The notes under the pieces are model-generated. The model searched no databases. It was not told the DNA's origin and saw only the letters and a program-made list of their open reading frames with translations. A DNA stretch of 5,703 nucleotides. Source: Candidatus Hermodarchaeota archaeon (GTDB lineage: Archaea > Asgardarchaeota > Hermodarchaeia > Hermodarchaeales > Hermodarchaeaceae). Shown piece after piece: positions 1 through 5,226 of the stretch (positions within the stretch are counted from its first letter, which is position 1; each line of letters begins with the position of its first letter). The position numbers and the translations under genes were made by a program. The stretch is taken from positions 1 to 5,703 of the forward strand of contig JAEOSA010000132.1 in assembly GCA_016840595.1 (NCBI GenBank). Direction: 5' to 3'.

Positions 1-804
1 CTTATCTGGAAGCCAAATGTTGTACTTCTTTACCGCCGTCGCCATGCGTTCAAGGTAATCTGTTGCAACCTGATGACCAAAACCACGAGAACCACAGTGC
101 AACATGACGACAATCTGTCCTGATTCAAGACCAAACGTCTTAGCGGCATTTTCGTCAAATATTTTCTCTACTTCTTGCACTTCTAGATAATGATTACCCG
201 CACCTAATGTTCCTAGTTGTGGTCGACCACGCCGTCGAGCCTTCTCTGTTATGCGCGGTGCCTTGGTAGCTGCCCCTTCCATTCCTCCATTTTCTTCACA
301 GTGAGTAAGATCGGCTTCAATGCCACGATCATTCTCAATCGCCCAACGGGCTCCTAGGCGTATGACGTCACTAAATTGACCATCACTTAATCGCAGTTTA
401 CCCTTTGAACCGACACCAGCGGGAACACGACGGAAGAGTTCGTCCATTAGTTGGTGCAATTTTGGTTTTACGGCATCCAAAGTGAGGTTGGTACGAAGCA
501 AACGAACGCCACAGTTGATGTCAAAACCTGTACACCCTGCGGAGATTATCCCTTCTTCGGCATCAAATGCGCCAACTGCACCCATGGGTAATCCATAACC
601 CCAATGGGCATCAGGCATTGCAAGAACCGGCTCAACAGCTCCAGGAAGGGTAGCTACATTAGTGAGTTGTTCAACAGCAGCATCCTCTAAAGCGTCAATA
701 ATTTTACGTGAACCAATAATTTTAGCGCTAACTTTCATTCGTTCTCGTGCTGACTTATCCAACCACCAACGGAATTCATCCTGTTGCTTCAATTTCTCCT
801 TCAT
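1..804 (-). CDS. rtcB: RNA-splicing ligase RtcB, N-terminal 268 codons (runs off the window)
   Basis: RtcB joins a 2',3'-cyclic phosphate (or 3'-phosphate) RNA end to a 5'-OH end using GTP and Mn2+; in archaea it seals tRNA exon halves after intron excision. Reading leftward from an ATG at 804, the protein shows a MPDAHWGYGLPMGAVGAFD block, then DINCGVRLL with Asp95 and Cys98, GAGNHYLEVQ with His205, and MLHCGSRGFGHQ with His236. These match the metal ligands known in Pyrococcus RtcB (D95, C98, H203, H234), with a two-residue insertion before the third. The family is about 480 residues long, so the C-terminal part, including the guanylylated His, lies outside the window. An AGGAGG (816-821) stands 11 nt before the ATG, a slightly long spacing. 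It follows archease by 31 nt on the same strand, so the two are very likely co-transcribed. Its motifs place it as RtcB with little doubt. Confidence 0.97.
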   Translation of the reverse strand, partial: MKEKLKQQDEFRWWLDKSARERMKVSAKIIGSRKIIDALEDAAVEQLTNVATLPGAVEPVLAMPDAHWGYGLPMGAVGAFDAEEGIISAGCTGFDINCGVRLLRTNLTLDAVKPKLHQLMDELFRRVPAGVGSKGKLRLSDGQFSDVIRLGARWAIENDRGIEADLTHCEENGGMEGAATKAPRITEKARRRGRPQLGTLGAGNHYLEVQEVEKIFDENAAKTFGLESGQIVVMLHCGSRGFGHQVATDYLERMATAVKKYNIWLPDK

Positions 805-835
805 TATAATATGCGCCTCCTATCGTTTGATTTCC

Positions 836-1258
836 TTACACATCAACTACCACAGTAGCAATGTATTGGTTATTAACCCTTTCAAGGGCAAAACGATGAA
901 ATGTCACTCCTTTAACATGAGTTCGAAGTTCGGGCATCGTTCGACTTCCTTTTGCTATTCCAATCAGATGTAATTTCTTTTTGGGAGATTCGGTAATTTC
1001 TTCGACAGAAAACTCCGCAAAAAATACGCCTTCCACTTCAAACTCAAGAAGAAGATTAGATAACCAATCATAAAGTAGTTTTTCTTTATCTAAGCCCTTT
1101 GCCTCAACTTTGACTTGATCATCAATCCTGATTTCCTCTAAGTCATACATTATGCCAAACATCGCCATGGCTGCATGCTTGAAGACTTCAGGAAGTGTGG
1201 TTCCATAAGCTCGAAACATCTGATCCGATGTAATCTCGTCAAAGTACTCATATTTCAC
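836..1258 (-). CDS. Archease, RtcB-activating protein
   Basis: Archease is a small cofactor that speeds RtcB guanylylation and turnover and widens its nucleotide use. The protein has 140 residues, the usual family length, and starts at a GTG (1258-1256) with GGTGG six bases upstream on the minus strand. Family marks seen are FRAYGTTL near residue 14, an AAMAMFGIMYD helix, the central DWLSNLLLEFE segment, KGVTFHRFALER, and a C-terminus ending VVVDV. Asp12 and the penultimate Asp139 occupy the positions of the known metal-binding acids. The oddity is the N-terminal motif: most relatives read H-T-A-D before the FRAYG block, while this one reads I-T-S-D (residues 9-12), losing the His but keeping the Asp. 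It lies 112 nt downstream of an intron-containing tRNA on the same strand and 31 nt upstream of rtcB, its functional partner. Confidence 0.93.
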   Translation of the reverse strand: MKYEYFDEITSDQMFRAYGTTLPEVFKHAAMAMFGIMYDLEEIRIDDQVKVEAKGLDKEKLLYDWLSNLLLEFEVEGVFFAEFSVEEITESPKKKLHLIGIAKGSRTMPELRTHVKGVTFHRFALERVNNQYIATVVVDV

Positions 1259-1299
1259 AGATTACCACCAAGTGAAACACTTGAGGAAATGGCAGGTTT

Positions 1300-1316
1300 C
1301 CCGCTTTTTAACATTG
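1300..1316 (-). promoter_or_regulatory. Possible archease-rtcB promoter (TATA-like)
   Basis: On the minus strand the sequence GTTAAAAAGC lies about 50 bases upstream of the archease GTG. A start site about 25 bases further downstream would leave a leader of roughly 20 nt with the GGTGG ribosome site in it. The box is a weak match to archaeal TATA and no strong BRE precedes it. The operon may instead, or also, be reached by read-through from the tRNA promoter. Confidence 0.25.
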
Positions 1317-1370
1317 GCGTTTCTATGGTCAGGAAAAGGAACAACTTCACAAGTCTTGTTATAGGGAAAG

Positions 1371-1484
1371 TGGCGCCGGGTAAGGGATTCGAACCCTTGC
1401 GGCTCGGAAGCCACAGGCTCCCTTGAAATGGTACTCACATACCATTTCTCAAGGCCCGCGCCGTAACCACTTGGCTAACCCGGC
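1371..1484 (-). tRNA. tRNA-Ser(UGA), intron-containing, with encoded CCA
   Basis: On the minus strand the acceptor halves GCCGGGT (1484-1478) and ACCCGGC (1381-1375) pair fully, followed by discriminator G and an encoded CCA (1373-1371). The D stem is GCC/GGC with the GG pair in its loop. The anticodon stem is CGGGC/GCCTG with one G-U pair. The long variable arm is a GGCT-TCCG-AGCC hairpin, and the T arm is AAGGG, TTCGAAT, CCCTT. A long variable arm plus discriminator G indicates serine, not leucine, in archaea. The anticodon UGA (1451-1449) reads UCA codons. A 28-nt insert (1447-1420) follows base 37, the canonical archaeal intron site. Removing it gives a seven-base loop CUUGAGA and an 86-nt tRNA including CCA. 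It would need the splicing endonuclease and then RtcB, which is encoded just downstream. Confidence 0.95.
1420..1447 (-). other. tRNA-Ser intron (position 37/38)
   Basis: The 28-nt insert folds on itself: AAATGGTA pairs perfectly with TACCATTT around the loop TGTGAG. On its outer side CAAG in the intron pairs with CTTG of the 5' exon (bases 32-35), forming the central helix of a bulge-helix-bulge target. The 3' bulge is GGA, cut after the second G. The 5' bulge around A36-G37 is 2-3 nt depending on whether the last A-T pair forms, so this is a slightly relaxed motif. Because a G flanks both junctions, moving the cut by one base gives the same mature tRNA. Confidence 0.85.
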
Positions 1485-1485
1485 T

Positions 1486-1512
1486 TCTGAAAATGTCACG
1501 TAATTTTTCAGA
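1486..1512. repeat. 8-bp inverted repeat beside the tRNA 5' end
   Basis: TCTGAAAA (1486-1493) and TTTTCAGA (1505-1512) are perfect inverted copies separated by 11 bases. The repeat begins two bases upstream of the mature tRNA 5' end. Its A/T-rich right arm lies where a TATA box would sit for a start close to the tRNA (about 20-28 bases upstream). It could be an operator, a leader hairpin or chance; the sequence does not decide. Confidence 0.5.
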
Positions 1513-1535
1513 CCTTCTTGTAGGATGGTACTTTT

Positions 1536-1545
1536 AGTTTAAAGG
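1536..1545. promoter_or_regulatory. TTTAAA box, possible promoter for the tRNA (minus) or the IS (plus)
   Basis: TTTAAA at 1538-1543 resembles an archaeal TATA core and is symmetric, so it could serve either strand. For the tRNA it would place the start about 30 bases upstream of the mature 5' end, implying a leader removed by RNase P. For tnpB it would place a start near 1568, well upstream of the coding start. The rest of 1485-1608 shows no ORF with recognisable content; it also has TTGGCAA (1567-1573) and TTGCCAA (1598-1604) as a weak inverted pair. Confidence 0.25.
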
Positions 1546-1608
1546 AATAGTGGTGTAGTCGAAAGTTTGGCAACGAAATGCCTCCAATTTAACTTATTTG
1601 CCAAGAAG

Positions 1609-1630
1609 TCCCCGTCTTTCAAGGTGGGGA
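1609..1630 (+). repeat. IS left-end hairpin
   Basis: TCCCC (1609-1613) pairs with GGGGA (1626-1630). In single-stranded form two G-T pairs and a CT/AG pair extend the stem to a four-base TTCA loop. Subterminal imperfect hairpins like this are what the family's Y1 transposase recognises on single-stranded DNA. Confidence 0.6.
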
Positions 1631-1701
1631 TGAATCACCCAGATAGTTATCAGCACCCCTCCCACAGGCTGAAAAACATCGACAGGCTTCCTAGCCTTAG
1701 C

Positions 1702-3008
1702 ATGACACGGATGCTGTTGACACGAAAAATCCGCATAGCTCCCACGATGGAACAAGCCCAGGTCTTATGGGCGTTATCCGAAAAATGTCGGCTTCTCTAC
1801 AACTTTGCCTTAGCTGAACGCCACAACCAGTGGACAACCAATCGCACGAAACCGAAGACCGAGCGCACCTACATCACGTACATACAACAACAAAACGCCC
1901 TGCCCACTTTCAAGCTACAGTATCCCGAGTACACCTGGGTCTATTCTAAGGTTTTGCAAATGACGCTGCGACGTCTCGATGCTGATTACAAGTCCTTCTT
2001 TTCCCGATGGATCCGTGGCGACTCCCAGGCCGACTTCCTCGCTTCAAGGGCAAGAACTACTTTACCACCTTGTGTTATAACCAATCCGGGTTCATCTTGG
2101 ATGTTGACCACCAGCGGATTCGCTTCGCCCACCGTCATCCGTCGGGAATTGAACTCGAGTTTGCGTTGCCTAAGTTGCCGCCTCTGAACGGCAGAGTCAA
2201 ACAGGTGGAACTCTTTCAGGATCGACGACATCGATGGTTCGTCACTATCACCTGCGAGGTGCCAGTTCCCCTGTATGTGGACAATGGTCTGTATCAGGCC
2301 ATTGATTTGGGAGTGATCAATTTGGTCACGGCGGTGAACCAGAAGGGGAAATTTGTCCAGATTCGCAATCGTCGCCCGGACTTATATTGGAAAGACAAAC
2401 TTCAGGAGGTGCAATCGCGCCGTGATCATTGCCGGAAGTACAGCAATCGGTGGTGGTTCTATCAGCGGAAATGGGTGAAGATGCGACGAAAATTGACTAA
2501 CCAATTACGGGATTTCCAGCATAAAGTGTCCAAGTCGGTGGTGATGAATACTCGGGCTAACACAATCATTGTTGGCGATCTTGCCGTGAAGGCCATGGCA
2601 CGGAAAAAACGGATGTCTGGGTGTCGGCGGCAGGATACGGCGGCTCGAACGTTGAATCATTCGCTGCAAAACACAGGGTTCTTGGGACGGTTCGTCCAAT
2701 TCTTGACCTACAAAGCCAAGAAAGTGGGGAAAAGAGTAATAAGAATTGACGAGGCGCAGACCACCAGACGATGTTGTGTATGTGGTAAGGTTCGGCATCG
2801 GCGCCTATCGGAGCGCATTATTCAGTGCGATTGTGGAACCCCCTTTGACCGGGATCAGAACACAGCGATCAACATCATGGTGCGGTTCCTATTGCAGCAA
2901 CCCCCTGTGAACGGGGAACCATTACAAGAATTCTTGGATGGTTTGCATCGACACACAGCCCTACCCCAAGTTCCCTGGGTAGCGGACTCGATGAAAGTCC
3001 CTGCATGA
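1702..3008 (+). pseudogene. tnpB: TnpB RNA-guided nuclease, frameshifted
   Basis: TnpB is the RNA-guided RuvC nuclease of IS200/IS605 elements. The first part runs from ATG 1702 (or 1711, giving MLLTRKIRI) through the typical N-terminus SEKCRLLYNFALAER to GDSQA near 2031. The continuation, LPRFKGKNYF onward, is in the frame one base back, so a base appears lost around 2029-2033. Joined, the two parts total about 434 codons, normal for the family. The second part holds RuvC-I AIDLGVINL (Asp at 2304), a VGDL motif where most relatives have VEDL (Gly at 2574), DEAQTTRRC with Glu at 2751, a zinc finger of Cys 2772/2781 and 2826/2832 (the second pair is C-x-C), and RuvC-III FDRDQNTAIN (DRD at 2847). 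Apart from the frameshift no stop interrupts it, so the break is recent or a sequence error. A longer reading from TTG 1567 would translate the IS end and is unlikely. No convincing ribosome site precedes 1702. Confidence 0.88.
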
Positions 3009-3025
3009 ATGCAGGGGTAGTTCAC
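2884..3025 (+). ncRNA. Candidate reRNA/omega-RNA at the IS right end
   Basis: TnpB guides come from transcripts covering the tnpB 3' end and the right end of the element, with the guide taken from the flank. Here this stretch has four successive perfect inverted repeats: GGTTCC (2884-2889) with GGAACC (2915-2920), enclosing CCCC/GGGG; the 12-base palindrome CAAGAATTCTTG (2925-2936); CTACCC (2961-2966) with GGGTAG (2977-2982); and CCCTGCA with TGCAGGG (2999-3016). If this is a guide RNA scaffold, the guide would begin shortly after 3017-3025 and match the rpl3 upstream region. The function is inferred from the family; the repeats are seen directly. Confidence 0.4.
2999..3016 (+). repeat. IS right-end hairpin
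   Basis: CCCTGCA pairs with TGCAGGG around a TGAA loop whose first three bases (TGA) are the tnpB stop codon. It is followed by GGTAGTTCAC, a tail common at right ends of TnpB-only elements. It is the counterpart of the left-end hairpin. Confidence 0.7.
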
Positions 3026-3026
3026 A

Positions 3027-3040
3027 CAAAACACTTAAAT
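3027..3040 (+). promoter_or_regulatory. Likely promoter of the L3-L4-L23-L2 operon
   Basis: CTTAAAT (3034-3040) is a good archaeal TATA match and is preceded by the A-rich CAAAACA, as expected for a BRE. It is the best box between the IS and rpl3. A start about 25 bases downstream (near 3060) would give an 80-nt leader. A weaker TAGCTAAT (3116-3123) could instead give a leaderless or very short transcript. The box lies within 10-15 bases of the apparent IS end. Confidence 0.4.
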
Positions 3041-3086
3041 CACGGCACCTGCTTCCGAGCCGGTAAGCCGTGGAAGGCAACGCCTT
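3041..3086 (+). promoter_or_regulatory. Two adjacent hairpins upstream of rpl3
   Basis: The first hairpin pairs CACGGC-ACC (3041-3049) with GGT-AA-GCCGTG (3062-3072, AA bulged). After a single T/C mismatch it continues with GCT/AGC closing a TCCG loop, for about 12 pairs in all. The second is AAGGC-AAC-GCCTT (3074-3086). They could be part of a leader that controls the ribosomal operon, or DNA-level structure left over from the upstream region before the IS arrived. If transcription starts near 3060 only the second hairpin would be intact in the RNA. Confidence 0.4.
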
Positions 3087-3141
3087 GTTTGGTAGATAGT
3101 GTTGCTTTCTCGGCATAGCTAATCCCTTGGTAGTGGAATCC

Positions 3142-4143
3142 ATGGGTCATCGAAAAAAACATGCCCCCAGACATGGTAGCCTTTCCTACCGTCCCCGAAA
3201 ACGTGCGCGTCGCCTTAGTGGACGTGTTCGTCATTGGCCTACACATGTCACAGAACCTCAAATTCTGGGCTATGCAGGGTATAAAGTTGGTATGACGCAT
3301 GTAATCCTAGTTGATGACAAACCGAATAGTCCCTGGTATGGTCGTGAGATAAGTCGCGCTGTAACAATTGTTGATACACCACCAATGCTTGTAGCTTCTT
3401 TACGAGGATATGGTCGCAATGGCGGGGGATTGCAAGTAATTGGCGAAACATGGATGGAAAATCTTCCTAAGGATATCCGTCGAACAATGCCATGGCCAAA
3501 AGACTTTGATGCTGCAGCTTCCTTGAAGAAATTCACCAAATCTATTGATAACTTAGTTGAGTTACGAGTACAGCTCTTAACGCAACCCCGCCAAGCCGGT
3601 ATCGGGCAAAAGAAACCTGATGCCCTTGAATTTGGTGTTTATGGTGGGACAATAAACGACCAATTTGAATTCGCAAAGAACCTCCTTGGACAAGAAATTC
3701 GCGTTCGAGACGTTTTCCAACCAGGTCAATTCTTAGATGTCATTGGAGTAACCAAGGGGAAGGGCTTTCAAGGCGTGATTAAACGATTTGGTGTCAAGAA
3801 ACTCTCGCACAAAACTCGGAAACGAGTCCGCGCAGTAGGTACACTTGGCCCATGGCATCCACACCGTATCATGTACACAGTTCCTCGCCCAGGACAAATG
3901 GGCGTCCATCAACGTACAGAATATAACAAACGCCTCCTAAAAATCGGCGAAAAAACTGACGATATCACACCTGCAGGCGGATTTCCACATTATGGAGTAC
4001 TACAATCAGATTTCCTTCTCATTGATGGTTCTCTTCCCGGACCTTCACGAAGATTAGTCAGACTACGAGTACCGAATCGCTCGAAGCCGATTCCCGATAA
4101 ACCACCGGAGATAGTCTATATCAGCATGACAGCGAAGAAATAG
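3142..4143 (+). CDS. rpl3: 50S ribosomal protein L3 (uL3), archaeal type
   Basis: uL3 is an early-assembling large-subunit protein whose extension reaches toward the peptidyl-transferase centre. The protein has 333 residues, normal for archaea, and starts MGHRKKHAPRHGS, a typical archaeal beginning. Residues 192-215 fit the L3 family signature (F-x6-D-x2-G-x-T-x-G-K-G-x2-G-x3-R). The following GPWHPHRIMYTVPRPGQMG and HQRTEYNKRLLKIG blocks are also characteristic. ATG 3142 is chosen because homology begins there; GTG 3133 or TTG 3127 would add a few unsupported residues. Only a weak ribosome site (GTGG) lies just before it. It is the first gene of the S10-type cluster here; no other gene lies between it and the IS element. 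The rpl4 start follows 19 nt after the TAG stop. Confidence 0.97.
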   Translation: MGHRKKHAPRHGSLSYRPRKRARRLSGRVRHWPTHVTEPQILGYAGYKVGMTHVILVDDKPNSPWYGREISRAVTIVDTPPMLVASLRGYGRNGGGLQVIGETWMENLPKDIRRTMPWPKDFDAAASLKKFTKSIDNLVELRVQLLTQPRQAGIGQKKPDALEFGVYGGTINDQFEFAKNLLGQEIRVRDVFQPGQFLDVIGVTKGKGFQGVIKRFGVKKLSHKTRKRVRAVGTLGPWHPHRIMYTVPRPGQMGVHQRTEYNKRLLKIGEKTDDITPAGGFPHYGVLQSDFLLIDGSLPGPSRRLVRLRVPNRSKPIPDKPPEIVYISMTAKK

Positions 4144-4162
4144 TGAAGGAGGGTTACAAGTA

Positions 4163-4951
4163 GTGTCAATTAAGGTTCTAACATTAGATGGTAAGAAAAA
4201 GGGAACAGCGACCCTACCTCCTATCTTTAACACCCCGCTTCGGAAGGACATAATTAAACGTGCAGTACTTGCGCAACAGTCCGCCCGCTATCAACCACAT
4301 GGCGTGGATCCACTTGCTGGAAAACGAACCACGGCTGAATCCTGGGGAGTGGGACATGGTCGTGCTCGAGTTCCACGACGGAAAGGTGGAGGATATCGTT
4401 CGGCTTCAGGTGGCGCCTTTGCTCCTTTCACCGTTGGTGGACGTCGCACTCATCCCCCCGAAGCTGTAAAAAATACTCTTGAACACATTAACAAGAAAGA
4501 ACGTCGTTTAGCAATTCGATCAGCAATTGCAGCCACAGCCCAAAACGACATAGTCAAAGCACGTGGTCATATATTTGAAGCTGATGAACTTCCCCTGATA
4601 GTTGTAGATAAAATCCAAGATCTTCAATCAACTGAAGAAGTTAAGGAAGTCTTTGAAAACCTTGGAATTTGGTCTGATGTTGTTCGTGCTAAAAATGGAA
4701 GAAAGGTTCGAGGTGGTAATGCACGACGCCGTGGACGAAAATACCGTAAACCCGTTGGTCCACTTATCGTCATAACTGAAGATAAAGGCATTCGCCAAGC
4801 TGCTCGGAACCTTCCCGGTGTTAAAGTCCTATATGTCTCGAAACTAAATGCCGAAGCACTTGCCCCTGGAACTCAACCCGGACGTCTCACACTCTGGACA
4901 AAATCAGCCATTGAAACACTAGCTACTGGGCTTTATGGGAGTGGTCAATAA
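4163..4951 (+). CDS. rpl4: 50S ribosomal protein L4 (uL4), archaeal type
   Basis: uL4 binds 23S rRNA in the early-assembling core, and its long loop lines the nascent-peptide exit tunnel. The protein has 262 residues, an archaeal length. Visible blocks are DPLAGKRTTAESWGVGHG (about residues 49-66), the basic glycine-rich loop RVPRRKGGGYRS and VGGRRTHPPE, the helix KKERRLAIRSAIAATA, and the C-terminal GVKVLYVSKLNAEALAPG. The start is a GTG (4163) with AAGGAGGG (4146-4153) about 10 bases upstream, which decides it. Its TAA overlaps the rpl23 ATG by one base (TAATG), indicating translational coupling. Ordinary in all respects seen. Confidence 0.97.
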   Translation: MSIKVLTLDGKKKGTATLPPIFNTPLRKDIIKRAVLAQQSARYQPHGVDPLAGKRTTAESWGVGHGRARVPRRKGGGYRSASGGAFAPFTVGGRRTHPPEAVKNTLEHINKKERRLAIRSAIAATAQNDIVKARGHIFEADELPLIVVDKIQDLQSTEEVKEVFENLGIWSDVVRAKNGRKVRGGNARRRGRKYRKPVGPLIVITEDKGIRQAARNLPGVKVLYVSKLNAEALAPGTQPGRLTLWTKSAIETLATGLYGSGQ

Positions 4952-5211
4952 TGGATCCTTACGATGTTATTATTCGAATGATGATCACAGAACGTGCATC
5001 AGAAATTGTCGAAAAAGAGAACAGATTGACCTTTATCGTTAATCGGAGGGCAACCAAGGGGCAAATCCGCGAAGCAATTGAAACACTGTATGAAGTCAAG
5101 GTCATTAAGGTCAATACTCTGATTACCCCTGACGGAAAAAAGAAGGCATTGGTCAAACTTTCACCTGAGGACAATGCCGCTGACCTTGCAGTGAAATTAG
5201 GATTATTCTAA
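4951..5211 (+). CDS. rpl23: 50S ribosomal protein L23 (uL23)
   Basis: uL23 sits at the exit of the peptide tunnel and is the docking site for signal recognition particle and other nascent-chain factors. The protein has 86 residues, the compact archaeal size. It opens MDPYDVIIRMMITERASE, continues with ENRLTFIVNRRATKGQIREA (about residues 22-41), and has VKVIKVNTLITPDGKKKALVKL followed by a C-terminal DLAVKLGLF, all standard for archaeal L23. The ATG overlaps the rpl4 stop by one base; GGGAG (4937-4941) inside the rpl4 end serves as ribosome site. The rpl2 ATG follows 15 nt after its TAA. Confidence 0.96.
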   Translation: MDPYDVIIRMMITERASEIVEKENRLTFIVNRRATKGQIREAIETLYEVKVIKVNTLITPDGKKKALVKLSPEDNAADLAVKLGLF

Positions 5212-5226
5212 ATGGAGGATTAAACA

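Larger units (their letters stand above)
1605..3025 (+). mobile_element. TnpB-only IS200/IS605-family (IS1341-like) element
   Basis: The element consists of a left-end hairpin (1609-1630), one tnpB-type gene, and a right-end hairpin (2999-3016) that overlaps the tnpB stop codon. The two ends share an AAGTCCC-like start and a GGGG followed shortly by TCAC (GGGGATGAATCAC on the left, GGGGTAGTTCAC on the right), as is common in this family. No tnpA transposase is present, so it could move only with help in trans. These elements insert without target duplication, so the exact ends cannot be fixed here; the limits given are approximate. It lies between the minus-strand tRNA-archease-rtcB group and the plus-strand ribosomal operon, its right end about 115 bases from the rpl3 start. 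Confidence 0.8.

Noticed and set aside
662..973. Plus-strand open frame opposite the rtcB and archease starts.
   Set aside because: It overlaps two strongly supported minus-strand genes, has low-complexity composition and no recognisable motif.
1340..1360. Imperfect palindrome AACAA...TTGTT with ACAAG/CTTGT between the tRNA and archease, considered as a terminator.
   Set aside because: The stem is short and only partly T-rich sequence follows on the minus strand; too weak to call.
1567..1701. Extension of tnpB upstream to a TTG at 1567.
   Set aside because: The added residues would translate the IS left end and show no family similarity; TnpB homology begins at 1702-1711.
2023..2034. Programmed -1 frameshifting to make full-length TnpB.
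   Set aside because: The bases around the shift do not form an X-XXY-YYZ slippery heptamer and no clear stimulatory structure was recognised; loss of a base explains it more simply.
3051..3062. GCTTCCGAGCCG here also occurs, on the other strand, in the variable arm of the tRNA-Ser (about 1400-1411), suggesting a tRNA fragment near rpl3.
   Set aside because: A shared 12-mer is about what chance gives in a window of this size on both strands, and the surrounding bases show no other tRNA parts.
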